This document shows, piece after piece, positions 25,541-33,313 of a DNA stretch of 64,000 nt. The first letter of the stretch is position 1. Each line of letters starts with the position of its first letter. The stretch spans positions 372,001 through 436,000 of the forward strand of contig NZ_CP095501.1 of assembly GCF_023100725.1 (NCBI RefSeq), read 5' to 3'. Below the pieces are notes generated by a model. The model made no database searches, was not told the origin of the DNA, and saw only the letters and a program-made list of their open reading frames with translations. A program made the translations under genes and the position numbers. This DNA is from Arthrobacter antioxidans. Lineage in GTDB: Bacteria > Actinomycetota > Actinomycetes > Actinomycetales > Micrococcaceae.

Positions 25541-26959
25541 TCACAGGCCGTACTTCTCGAGCAGCCGCAGCCACACCTCGCTCACGGTGGGGTAGGCGGG
25601 CACAGCATGCCACAGACGGTCGAGGGGCACCTCCCCGACGATCGCGATCGTGGCGGCGTGCAGCATCTCGGACACCTCGGGCCCCGCGAAGGTGACACCC
25701 ACGAGCACCTTCCGGTCCTCGTCGACGACCATCTGCGCCCAGCCCTTGTAACCGTCGGAGTGCAGGGCGGACCCGGCGACGGCGATCTCGAGGGACGTCT
25801 CGGAGGCGTTGACGCCGTCCTCCCGTGCCTGCTCGAGGGTGCGACCCACCATGGCGATCTCCGGATCGGTGAATACCACCTGGGGGACGGCGCTCCGGTC
25901 CGCCGTCGACGCGTAGGCGCTCCAGTCCGCGGCGGTATCACCGAGGGTGCCCCGGGCGCGGGCCGCGATGGCGTCACCGGTGGTGCGCGCCTCGTACTTG
26001 CCCTGGTGCGTCAACTGGACCACGCCGCCCGCGTCGCCGACGGCGTACAGCCAGCCGCCGGCGTCGGGCACGCGCCCGGTGGCGTCCCGGCTCAGCGTCG
26101 TCGGGTCCAGGCCGATGCCCTCGAGCCCCAGGCCGGCGGTATGCGGGTGCCGGCCGGTCGAGACCAGGAGCTTCTCCGCCGTGACGGTCCGGCCGTCGCC
26201 GACATCGAGCACGAAGCCGCCGTCCTCCTGGCGCACGGCGTTCGTCGCCGTGTCCGTGAGGACGGTGAGTCCTTCGCCGCGGAGGGCGTCGAGGACGAGG
26301 CCCGAGGCCTCCTTCGGGTAGTTGCCGAGGATCCCGCTGCGGGCGATGACGGTGACCTCCGCCCCGAGCCGCGCATAGGCCTGAGCGAGTTCGACGCCGG
26401 CCACGCCGCCGCCGAGGACGGCGAGGCTCGCTGGGATCTCCTTCGCGGAGGTCGCTTCGCGGGTGGTCCAGTAGTCGAGGCCGGCGAGCCCGTCGATGGG
26501 CGGGACGGTCGGTGTGGAGCCCGTGGCGAGCACGACGGCGTGGTTCGCGCGGTAGATGGTCTCGGATCCATCGTCGTGGCTGATCACGACCTCACGCTCA
26601 CCGGTGAGTTTCGCCCAGCCGCGTTCCAGGGCGATGCCCGTCGAGGTCACCCATTCCTCCTGTGAGGAGTCGTCCCAGCCGGAGGTGAAGGACGTGCGGC
26701 GCTCGAGCACCTGCTGGGCGTCCAGGGGGCCCGTGACCGCTTCCCGTGCGCCCGCCACGCCGCGTGCGGCGTTGAGGACAGTGCCCGGGCGGAGGAGGGC
26801 CTTGGACGGCATGCAGGCCCAGTAGGAGCATTCGCCCCCGATGAGGTCGGATTCGACGAGCACGGCCGAGAGACCCCGCTCGACCACCCGCCCCGCCACG
26901 TTCTCGCCGACAGCGCCGGCGCCGATCACGATGACATCAATGCTCTGGGGTTCGCTCAT
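25541..26959 (-). CDS. FAD/NAD(P) class I disulfide-reductase family protein
   Basis: A 472-aa two-dinucleotide-binding flavoprotein. FAD motif VIGAGAVGEN (12-20), redox pair GGECSYWACMPSK with C44 and C49 (CX4C as in dihydrolipoamide and mercuric reductases but with SYWA between), NAD(P) motif LAVLGGGVAGVELAQAYARLG, second FAD motif WLYAVGDAGG, and the dimer-interface HAVPAYPTVSEVW (His-Glu active-site pair, with two residues more than the usual HAHPTLSE). Related actinobacterial proteins are annotated as dihydrolipoamide dehydrogenase-like, but the altered dimer motif argues for another disulfide or quinone substrate. Start ATG 26959. A tRNA terminator lies upstream. Confidence 0.85.
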   Translation of the reverse strand: MSEPQSIDVIVIGAGAVGENVAGRVVERGLSAVLVESDLIGGECSYWACMPSKALLRPGTVLNAARGVAGAREAVTGPLDAQQVLERRTSFTSGWDDSSQEEWVTSTGIALERGWAKLTGEREVVISHDDGSETIYRANHAVVLATGSTPTVPPIDGLAGLDYWTTREATSAKEIPASLAVLGGGVAGVELAQAYARLGAEVTVIARSGILGNYPKEASGLVLDALRGEGLTVLTDTATNAVRQEDGGFVLDVGDGRTVTAEKLLVSTGRHPHTAGLGLEGIGLDPTTLSRDATGRVPDAGGWLYAVGDAGGVVQLTHQGKYEARTTGDAIAARARGTLGDTAADWSAYASTADRSAVPQVVFTDPEIAMVGRTLEQAREDGVNASETSLEIAVAGSALHSDGYKGWAQMVVDEDRKVLVGVTFAGPEVSEMLHAATIAIVGEVPLDRLWHAVPAYPTVSEVWLRLLEKYGL

Positions 26960-27003
26960 GGGCTGAGCCTTCCACCCGTCCCACTGGGGGGCAACCCGCA
27001 TGC

Positions 27004-27029
27004 AAAAGGCCCCGACCGGAGTCGGGGCC
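27004..27029 (-). terminator. terminator of tRNA-Arg(ACG)
   Basis: GGCCCCGAC (minus strand, 27029-27021) pairs with GTCGGGGCC (27016-27008) around a 4-nt loop, followed by TTTT. Intrinsic terminator directly behind the tRNA. Confidence 0.85.
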
Positions 27030-27050
27030 CTTCGTGGTCTGCATCGACCG

Positions 27051-27126
27051 TGGTGCGCGCGAAGGGATTCGAACCCCCAACCTTCTGATCCGTAGTCAGA
27101 TGCTCTATCCGTTGAGCTACGCACGC
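27051..27126 (-). tRNA. tRNA-Arg(ACG)
   Basis: Minus-strand cloverleaf. Acceptor GCGTGCG/CGCGCGC, D arm GCTCAACGGATAGAGC, anticodon arm TCTGA-CTACGGA-TCAGA giving anticodon ACG, T arm GGGGGTTCGAATCCCTT, discriminator A and an encoded CCA (27051-27053). Its A34 is the expected target of the TadA encoded at 22520-23017. Confidence 0.95.
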
Positions 27127-27254
27127 ATTCGTAGTCCGTCGATTCGCACTGCGAATGACTCCTACAAACCGGCCGTTTGGCCGTAAATAACTCTAGCGTG
27201 GATTGGCTGCGGCGCCTAATCGCCCGGTCGGTCACGGGCCAGTAGACCGGTCTA

Positions 27255-27270
27255 GGTGACCTTCGTCACA
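27255..27270 (+). promoter_or_regulatory. Crp/GlxR-like operator upstream of pckG
   Basis: GGTGACCTTCGTCACA matches the TGTGA-N6-TCACA consensus of Crp/GlxR regulators at all but the first position. It lies about 150 bp before the pckG ATG, upstream of the candidate promoter, compatible with activation. Confidence 0.5.
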
Positions 27271-27354
27271 CCAGTGCGTAACGTAAGCGCTGGACATCGG
27301 CTCTCTGGCGCGGAAAGCCGTCCGCCCGGGCCTGGCGTTCCGGCGGACGGACCC

Positions 27355-27381
27355 TTGCATGAAATATCCCGCCCCTAGCAT
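27355..27381 (+). promoter_or_regulatory. candidate pckG promoter
   Basis: TTGCAT (27355-27360) and TAGCAT (27376-27381) resemble -35 and -10 hexamers, with a somewhat short 15-bp spacer. The leader would be about 30 nt and includes the GAAGGGAAGAG ribosome-binding region before the ATG at 27417. Confidence 0.4.
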
Positions 27382-27416
27382 CGGTAGACACCAGCCACCC
27401 AACGAAGGGAAGAGTA

Positions 27417-29258
27417 ATGGGCGATCCCGTACGACAGCTCACGGTCGACACACCCCCCAATGCGCCGACCACCCACCGGGCCCTGCTCGCGTGGGTCGAG
27501 GAGGTACGGCAGCTGACGCAGCCCGCCGACGTCGTCTGGGTGGACGGGTCGGAGGCCGAGAACCGGCGTCTCTCGGACGGGCTGGTCGAGAGCGGGACAT
27601 TCATCCGGCTCAACCCGGAGACGTTCCCCAACTCCTTCGCGGCGTTCTCGGACCCCCGGGACGTGGCGCGGGTGGAGGAGCAGACGTTCATCTGCTCCGC
27701 CGACGAGCGGGAAGCGGGCTTCACGAACAACTGGATGGATCCGGCGGAGATGAAGGTGAAGCTCACCGGCCTGTTCACCGGGGCCATGCGCGGCCGCACC
27801 ATGTACGTCATCCCGTTCGTCATGGGCCACCTCGACGCCGAGGACCCCAAGTTCGGCGTCGAGATCACCGACAGCGCCTACGTCGTGACCTCCATGCGCA
27901 TCATGGCGACCATCGGCACCCCCGTCCTGGACCGCATGACCGAACTCGATGCCGCGTTCGTGCCCGCGCTCCACTCGCTCGGCGCACCCCTTGCCGAGGG
28001 CGAGGCCGACGTCCCGTGGCCCTGCAACGAGGACAAGTGGATCGTCCACTTCCCCGAGGAGCGCTCCATCTGGTCCTACGGCTCCGGCTACGGCGGCAAC
28101 GCCCTGCTCGGCAAGAAGTGCTACGCGCTGCGGATCGCGTCCGTCATGGCCCGCGACGAGGGGTGGCTGGCCGAGCACATGCTGATCCTCAAGCTCACCT
28201 CACCCCAGGACAGGACCTACTACCTCTCCGCGGCGTTCCCCTCGGCGTGCGGCAAGACGAACCTCGCACTGCTCGATCCCACGATCGACGGCTGGAAGGT
28301 CGAGACCCTGGGAGACGACATCACCTGGATGCGCTTCGGCAAGGAGGGTGAGCTGCGGGCCGTCAATCCCGAGGCGGGCCTCTTCGGCGTCGCCCCCGGC
28401 ACCGGCTGGCACACCAACCCGAACGCGATGCGCGCCATCGCCAAGGGCAACTCGGTCTTCACGAACGTCGCCCTCACCGACGACGGCGGTGTCTGGTGGG
28501 AGGGCATGACCGAGGAGGTGCCGGCCCACCTCACGGACTGGCAGGGCCGTGACTGGACACCGGACATGGGCCACACCGCAGCGCACCCGAATGCCCGGTT
28601 CTGCACGCCGATCGACCAGATCGACATGCTCGCCGAGGAGTTCAACCGGCCGGACGGCGTCGAGCTCTCGGCCATCCTCTTCGGCGGACGCCGCAAGACG
28701 ACGGTCCCCCTCGTCACGCAGTCCCGCAACTGGGCGAACGGCATCTTCATGGGGTCGACGCTGTCGTCGGAGACCACGGCCGCGGCCGCGGGCGAGGTGG
28801 GCCGCGTCCGCCGCGACCCCATGGCCATGCTGCCCTTCATCGGCTACGACGCCGGCGACTACCTCCGGCACTGGCTCACCCTCAGCGCCGGCGCGGACCA
28901 GGCGCGCCTGCCGAAGATCTTCCTCGTCAACTGGTTCCGCCGCACCGCGTCCGGCGGCTTCGCCTGGCCCGGCTTCGGCGACAACTCGCGGGTGCTCAAG
29001 TGGGTCATCGAACGGCTCGAGGGCACGGCGGACGCCGTCGAGACGCCCATCGGTTTCGTCCCCACGGGGGAGTCGCTGGACCTCACGGGCCTGGACATGA
29101 CGCCGGCCGAGGTGGAGGCGGCCGTGCACGTCGACGCCACCGAATGGGCCGAGGAACTCCAGGGCATCGAGCAGTGGTACGACCGCTTCGGCGAGTCCCT
29201 GCCCGATGAGCTCCGTGGGCAGCTCGACGAGCTGAAGGAACGCTTCAGCGTTTCCTGA
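27417..29258 (+). CDS. pckG: phosphoenolpyruvate carboxykinase (GTP)
   Basis: A 613-aa GTP-dependent PEPCK converting oxaloacetate and GTP to PEP, GDP and CO2, the first committed step of gluconeogenesis. Signatures: [15 protein letters not shown], the kinase-1a/P-loop with the reactive cysteine C278, [10 protein letters not shown], substrate-binding [25 protein letters not shown] and [12 protein letters not shown]. Full length for the GTP-type enzyme. GAAGGGAAG upstream of the ATG is the ribosome-binding site. A Crp-like site upstream suggests carbon-source control, which fits the opposing role to PEP carboxylase. A palindromic repeat element follows. Confidence 0.97.
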   Translation: MGDPVRQLTVDTPPNAPTTHRALLAWVEEVRQLTQPADVVWVDGSEAENRRLSDGLVESGTFIRLNPETFPNSFAAFSDPRDVARVEEQTFICSADEREAGFTNNWMDPAEMKVKLTGLFTGAMRGRTMYVIPFVMGHLDAEDPKFGVEITDSAYVVTSMRIMATIGTPVLDRMTELDAAFVPALHSLGAPLAEGEADVPWPCNEDKWIVHFPEERSIWSYGSGYGGNALLGKKCYALRIASVMARDEGWLAEHMLILKLTSPQDRTYYLSAAFPSACGKTNLALLDPTIDGWKVETLGDDITWMRFGKEGELRAVNPEAGLFGVAPGTGWHTNPNAMRAIAKGNSVFTNVALTDDGGVWWEGMTEEVPAHLTDWQGRDWTPDMGHTAAHPNARFCTPIDQIDMLAEEFNRPDGVELSAILFGGRRKTTVPLVTQSRNWANGIFMGSTLSSETTAAAAGEVGRVRRDPMAMLPFIGYDAGDYLRHWLTLSAGADQARLPKIFLVNWFRRTASGGFAWPGFGDNSRVLKWVIERLEGTADAVETPIGFVPTGESLDLTGLDMTPAEVEAAVHVDATEWAEELQGIEQWYDRFGESLPDELRGQLDELKERFSVS

Positions 29259-29306
29259 CGGGCTTCGGCCGGGCTGACGGGGCCGGTCCGTCCGTGAGTG
29301 CGCAGC

Positions 29307-29339
29307 TGTGGCGGGTCCTGAACGATGGGACCCGCCACA
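29307..29339. repeat. palindromic intergenic element, copy A
   Basis: TGTGGCGGGTCC (29307-29318) pairs with GGACCCGCCACA (29328-29339): 12 perfect pairs and a 9-nt loop, between the convergent ends of pckG and the phosphohexomutase gene. The same TGTGGCGGGT...ACCCGCCACAC arms at the same spacing recur at 60628-60660. It may act as a bidirectional terminator, though no T-tract follows. Confidence 0.8.
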
Positions 29340-29370
29340 CGTGTACGTTCAGCGGTGAGGCGCGGGAGGG

Positions 29371-30777
29371 TCAGTCGCGGATGACCCCGAGGACGCGCTG
29401 CACGAGGTCCTGGAGCGTCCGGGGATCCACGGCCTCGGCATTGAGCCGGAGGTACGGCTCGGTGTTCGAGGGGCGCAGGTTGAACCACCAGTCGCCGTGG
29501 TCCGGAGTGAAGGTCAGTCCGTCGAGGTCGTCGACGACCACGCCCTCCTGCTCGAACTCGGCGCGCCCCCGGGCGATGGAGGCCGTGAGGTCCTCGACCT
29601 TCGAGTTGACCTCGCCCGAGGAGAAGTAGGGCTCGTACTCGCGGCCCAGCTCCGAGAGCGGCCCGTCCTGCTCGCCGAGGGCCGCGAGGACGTGCATCGC
29701 AGCGAGCATCCCCGTATCCGCGTTCCAGAAGTCCCGGAAGTAGTAGTGGGCGGAGTGCTCGCCGCCGAAGACGGCGCCCTCCTTCGCCATGACGGCCTTA
29801 ATGAAGGAGTGGCCCACGCGCGTGCGGACCGGACGGCCGCCGTCGTGCCTGATCAGTTCCGGCACCGCGCGCGAGGTGATGAGGTTGTGGATGATCACGG
29901 GTTCGGCCTCGCCGGCGGCCTGCGCGCGGGCTATCTCGCGGCGGGCGACCATCGCGGTGATGGCGCTGGGTGAGACGGGCTGGCCGAGCTCGTCGATGAT
30001 GAAGCAGCGGTCGGCGTCGCCGTCGAACGCGATCCCGATGTCCGCGCCGTGCTCGACGACGGCGGCCTGCAGGTCGCGGAGGTTCTCCGGCTCGAGCGGG
30101 TTGGCGGGGTGGTTGGGGAACGAGCCGTCCAGCTCGAAGTAGAGGGGCACGATCTCGAACGGCAGGGCCGGAAGGATCTTGTCGCCGAGGACGGCGGGGG
30201 TGGTCAGGCCCGCCATGCCGTTGCCGGCGTCCACCACGATCTTGAGCGGGCGCGACGACGAGAGGTCCACCTGGGCGCGCAGGAACCGCGAGTACTCCTC
30301 GAGGACATCGCGGACGCCGATGGTGCCCTGCACCGTGACGGCGGGGATCGAGCCCTCGGAGAGGTAGCGTTCGGCGCGTTCCTGCACGTCGTTGAGGCCC
30401 GTCTCGGAGGACACGGGGACGGCGCCGGGGCGCGTCATCTTCATCCCGTTGTACTGGGCCGGATTGTGGCTGGCGGTGAACGTCACGCCGGCCGCGTTCA
30501 GGGTGCCGCTGGCGTAGTAGAGCTCGTCGGTGGAGATGAGGTCGAGGTGGACCACGTCCGCCCCGCGGCGGGTGGCGCCCTCGGCGAACGCCTTCGAGAA
30601 CTCGGGCGACGACGGCCGCATGTCCCCGCCGACGAGGATGGTCTCGCCGGCCAGCTCCAGCGAGTCGACGAAGGCTGCTCCGACCGCCCGGACGGAGTCG
30701 ACGGTGATGGTCTCGCCGACGATGCCGCGGACGTCGTAGGCCTTGAAGGATGCAGAGAGATCGAAGGTTGTAGTCAC
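29371..30777 (-). CDS. manB: phosphomannomutase/phosphoglucomutase
   Basis: A 468-aa alpha-D-phosphohexomutase interconverting hexose 1- and 6-phosphates for cell-envelope sugar nucleotides and glycogen. The phosphoserine loop is TASHNPAQYNGMKM, the Mg2+ loop DGDADR, sugar-binding GGEHSAHYYFRDFWNADTG, and the C-terminal phosphate-binding loop LRPSNTEPYLRLNAEA. It is full length, and EHSAHYYF is typical of the bifunctional PMM/PGM group. The GTG at 30777 is preceded by TACACT and 7 nt, so leaderless. Divergent from recQ. Confidence 0.93.
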   Translation of the reverse strand: MTTTFDLSASFKAYDVRGIVGETITVDSVRAVGAAFVDSLELAGETILVGGDMRPSSPEFSKAFAEGATRRGADVVHLDLISTDELYYASGTLNAAGVTFTASHNPAQYNGMKMTRPGAVPVSSETGLNDVQERAERYLSEGSIPAVTVQGTIGVRDVLEEYSRFLRAQVDLSSSRPLKIVVDAGNGMAGLTTPAVLGDKILPALPFEIVPLYFELDGSFPNHPANPLEPENLRDLQAAVVEHGADIGIAFDGDADRCFIIDELGQPVSPSAITAMVARREIARAQAAGEAEPVIIHNLITSRAVPELIRHDGGRPVRTRVGHSFIKAVMAKEGAVFGGEHSAHYYFRDFWNADTGMLAAMHVLAALGEQDGPLSELGREYEPYFSSGEVNSKVEDLTASIARGRAEFEQEGVVVDDLDGLTFTPDHGDWWFNLRPSNTEPYLRLNAEAVDPRTLQDLVQRVLGVIRD

Positions 30778-30784
30778 GTCTGGA

Positions 30785-30790
30785 AGTGTA
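30785..30790 (-). promoter_or_regulatory. -10 box TACACT, leaderless start
   Basis: TACACT on the minus strand ends 7 nt before the GTG of the phosphohexomutase gene. Confidence 0.6.
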
Positions 30791-30858
30791 TCGGGTGGTG
30801 CCGGAGCGACCGTTGTGCACATAGCGGTCGCACCACGGTGAGTGGGGGAGGCGGCTGG

Positions 30859-30864
30859 GATACT
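30859..30864 (+). promoter_or_regulatory. -10 box GATACT of recQ
   Basis: GATACT ends 6 nt before the recQ ATG at 30871, again leaving essentially no leader. Confidence 0.5.
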
Positions 30865-30870
30865 GGGGAG

Positions 30871-32985
30871 ATGTCGCCGACCACCACGCTGAACGAACAA
30901 GCCACCGAAATCCTGACCACCCTCGTCGGGTCGCCGGACGCACGGTTCCACGAGGGACAGTTCGAGGCCATCGAGGCCCTCGTGGAGGGCGGTCGGCGCG
31001 CGCTGGTGGTCCAGCGCACCGGGTGGGGCAAATCGGCCGTGTACTTCGTCGCGAGCCTGCTCCTGCGTGCGCGCGGCGCGGGCCCCACCCTGATCGTCTC
31101 GCCGCTCCTCGCGCTGATGCGGGACCAGGTCGCGGCCGCGGCCAGGGCAGGTGTCCGGGCGGAAGCCATCAATTCGGCCAACCAGACCGAGTGGCAGGAC
31201 ATCACCGCGAAGCTGCAGGCCAACGAGGTGGATGTCCTCCTCGTCTCGCCCGAGCGCCTCAACAACCCGTCCTTCCGCGAGCAGCACCTGCCGGAACTCA
31301 TGCGGCGGACGGGCCTGCTCGTGATCGACGAGGCCCACTGCATCTCCGACTGGGGGCACGACTTCCGGCCGGACTACCGGCGCCTGCGCGAGCTGATCAT
31401 GGGCCTTCCCGCCGGGGTGCCCGTCCTGGCCACGACGGCGACCGCCAACTCCCGCGTGGTGAAGGACGTCGAGGAGCAGTTGGGCGCGGGCGGCACGGAC
31501 GTCTTCACGCTGCGCGGGGAGCTGGCCAGGAAGTCCCTCCGGCTCGGGGTCCTGCGGCTGCCGAGCCCGCGGTCGCGTCTTGCCTGGCTCCTCACCCACC
31601 TCTCGGACCTGCCGGGGAGCGGCATCATCTACGCCCTCACGGTCTCCGCCGCGGAGGACACCGCCCGTCTCCTGCGGGAGAACGGCCACGCGGTCCGCGC
31701 CTACACCGGGCGCACCGATCCGGCCGACCGGGAGGCCGCCGAGGCAGCCCTCAAGAACAACGAGGTGAAGGCCCTGGTGGCCACGAGCGCCCTGGGCATG
31801 GGCTTCGACAAGCCCGACCTCGGCTTCGTGGTGCATCTCGGGGCGCCCTCGTCCCCGGTCGCCTACTACCAGCAGGTCGGCCGCGCCGGGCGCGGAACGC
31901 CCAACGCCGACGTCCTGCTGCTGCCCGGCGCGGAGGACCGCGACATCTGGGAGTACTTCGCCACCGCCTCGATGCCGTCCCAGGACGCCGCCCTCCGGGT
32001 GATCGAGGCCCTCCAGCCCGGTGTCGTCCTGTCCACCCCCGCGCTCGAGACCCGGGTGAACCTGAAGCGCTCGCCGCTGGAGTTGCTGCTCAAGGTGCTC
32101 GACGTCGACGGCGCGGTCCGCAAGGTCACCGGCGGGTGGGAGGGCACCGGGGCAACCTGGGAGTACGACGCCGAGCGGTACCGCCGCATCAGCGAGGCGC
32201 GCGTCGTGGAACAGAAGGCGATGCTCGACTACGAGACCACCACGGCATGCCGCATGGAGTTCCTCTCGCGCTCCCTCGACGACCCCGCCGCCACCCCCTG
32301 CGGCCGCTGCGACAACTGCGCCAGCCCCTGGTACTCGGACGAGGTGGCCCACGAGGCGTCCGACTCCGCGAACCAGGCCCTCAGCAGGGTCGGGGTGGAG
32401 CTCGAGCCCCGCGGCCAGTGGCCCTCCGGCATGGACAAGCTCGGTGTGCCGCTCAAGGGGAAGCTGAAGCCGGGCGAAGTCAGTCGGCCGGGCCGCGCCC
32501 TCGCCCGCCTCACCGACCTCGGCTGGGGCAACAGGCTCCGCGAACTCCTCGCGGACGCGACACCCGACGCCCCGCTCGATCCTGCGGTCGTCGAAGCGGT
32601 CGTCCGCGTGCTGGCCCAGTGGGGCTGGGAGGAGCGGCCCGTGGCCGTCGTCAGCGTGCCGTCCCGGCGGCGTCCCCAGCTCATCGGGTCCCTGGCGCAG
32701 GCGCTCGCGGGCGTGGGCCGCATCCCCTATCTCGGGCAGCTGACCACGCCGCACGGCTTCCCCCAGGGGCAGCCCGGCGGCAACAGCGCGTTCCGCCTCG
32801 CCTCGGTGTGGGACCACTTCGCCGTCCCGGACGAGGGCGCCGCGTGGTTCGCGGCGAACCCCGGACCGGTGCTGCTCGTCGACGACTTCGCGGACAGCCG
32901 GTGGACCATCACGGAGGCCGGGCGGGCGCTGCGCGCCGCCGGGGCGTCCGGGGTGCTGCCGTTCGCGCTGGCCCTCAAGGCATAG
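30871..32985 (+). CDS. recQ: RecQ-family helicase with C-terminal phosphoribosyltransferase-like domain
   Basis: A 704-aa superfamily 2 DNA helicase. Walker A QRTGWGKSAV (48-57), DEAH box (153-156), the aromatic-rich ISDWGHDFRPDYRR loop diagnostic of RecQ, motif VI QQVGRAGRG, and a Cys4 zinc site (TTACRMEF and CGRCDNC, about residues 460-485). Instead of an HRDC domain, the last ~190 residues end in GPVLLVDDFADSRWTITEAG (from 665), which has the hydrophobic-strand plus acidic DD-loop form of a PRPP-binding phosphoribosyltransferase motif as in ComF-like proteins. Fusions of this type seem restricted to actinobacteria; the role of the tail is unknown. Starts at ATG 30871 with GATACT 6 nt upstream. 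Confidence 0.9.
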   Translation: MSPTTTLNEQATEILTTLVGSPDARFHEGQFEAIEALVEGGRRALVVQRTGWGKSAVYFVASLLLRARGAGPTLIVSPLLALMRDQVAAAARAGVRAEAINSANQTEWQDITAKLQANEVDVLLVSPERLNNPSFREQHLPELMRRTGLLVIDEAHCISDWGHDFRPDYRRLRELIMGLPAGVPVLATTATANSRVVKDVEEQLGAGGTDVFTLRGELARKSLRLGVLRLPSPRSRLAWLLTHLSDLPGSGIIYALTVSAAEDTARLLRENGHAVRAYTGRTDPADREAAEAALKNNEVKALVATSALGMGFDKPDLGFVVHLGAPSSPVAYYQQVGRAGRGTPNADVLLLPGAEDRDIWEYFATASMPSQDAALRVIEALQPGVVLSTPALETRVNLKRSPLELLLKVLDVDGAVRKVTGGWEGTGATWEYDAERYRRISEARVVEQKAMLDYETTTACRMEFLSRSLDDPAATPCGRCDNCASPWYSDEVAHEASDSANQALSRVGVELEPRGQWPSGMDKLGVPLKGKLKPGEVSRPGRALARLTDLGWGNRLRELLADATPDAPLDPAVVEAVVRVLAQWGWEERPVAVVSVPSRRRPQLIGSLAQALAGVGRIPYLGQLTTPHGFPQGQPGGNSAFRLASVWDHFAVPDEGAAWFAANPGPVLLVDDFADSRWTITEAGRALRAAGASGVLPFALALKA

Positions 32986-33313
32986 CGCGCAAGGCGTATC
33001 GCCCAGGCGGAGCGCCCGGGCGTCGGCGGTGGGTGTAGGGCGCCGAGACGTCGGTAGTGCTGAGTGTGGAGCGCCGAGGCGTCGGCGGTGCTGAGTGTGA
33101 GCGCCGAGGCGTCGGCGGTGCTGCCGTTCACGCTGGTGCCCGAGGCGTAGCGCTCAGGTCGTCGTCCTCGTCGTCCGCGGGGCTGTCTGCGGGTCGGGAC
33201 GTTGGACCCTGCCCGGCGCAGTGGAGGCCGGTGATGCTGGTGTCTGCCCCGCCGGTTCCCCATCGCGGCCCGGTCGTCGTCGTGCCCTCACCTGCATCCG
33301 GAGCGTGATCCGT
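32986..33313. other. intergenic region with recQ-tail repeats
   Basis: 328 bp without an independent gene. Tandem repeats derived from the end of recQ occupy 33012-33158, followed by about 150 bp of ordinary G+C-rich sequence that leads into the membrane-protein gene. Confidence 0.7.
33012..33158 (+). repeat. tandem ~30-bp repeats derived from the recQ 3' end
   Basis: Units start at 33012, 33040, 33071 and 33101, each beginning GCGCC and containing a form of CGTCGGCGGTG. The last unit continues CTGCCGTTCACGCTGG...GCGTAGCGC (33121-33153), which aligns with the final codons and stop of recQ (32952-32989), including the TAG in register. The array therefore looks like duplicated recQ tail. Confidence 0.8.

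Larger units (their letters stand above)
27127..27416. other. pckG upstream region
   Basis: 290 bp with no gene. It holds a Crp/GlxR-like operator (27255-27270), a GTAAC-containing stretch (27278-27288), a 9-bp inverted repeat CCGTCCGCC/GGCGGACGG (27318-27326 and 27342-27350), and a possible promoter (27355-27381) for pckG. Confidence 0.55.

Noticed and set aside
29307..29339. Interpreting the palindromic element as an ordinary intrinsic terminator of pckG
   Set aside because: No T-tract follows, and the same arms with the same spacing occur at 60628-60660 next to a separate, stronger terminator, so a repeat-family reading fits better.
29371..32817. Fusion of the phosphohexomutase with an upstream 680-codon extension opposite recQ
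   Set aside because: The mutase domain starts at the GTG 30777 with a -10 box; the upstream part is antisense to recQ and low-complexity.
33057..33308. Short plus-strand frame in the repeat array after recQ
   Set aside because: Its sequence simply translates the tandem repeats (ERRGVGGAEC...), with no ribosome-binding site or promoter.
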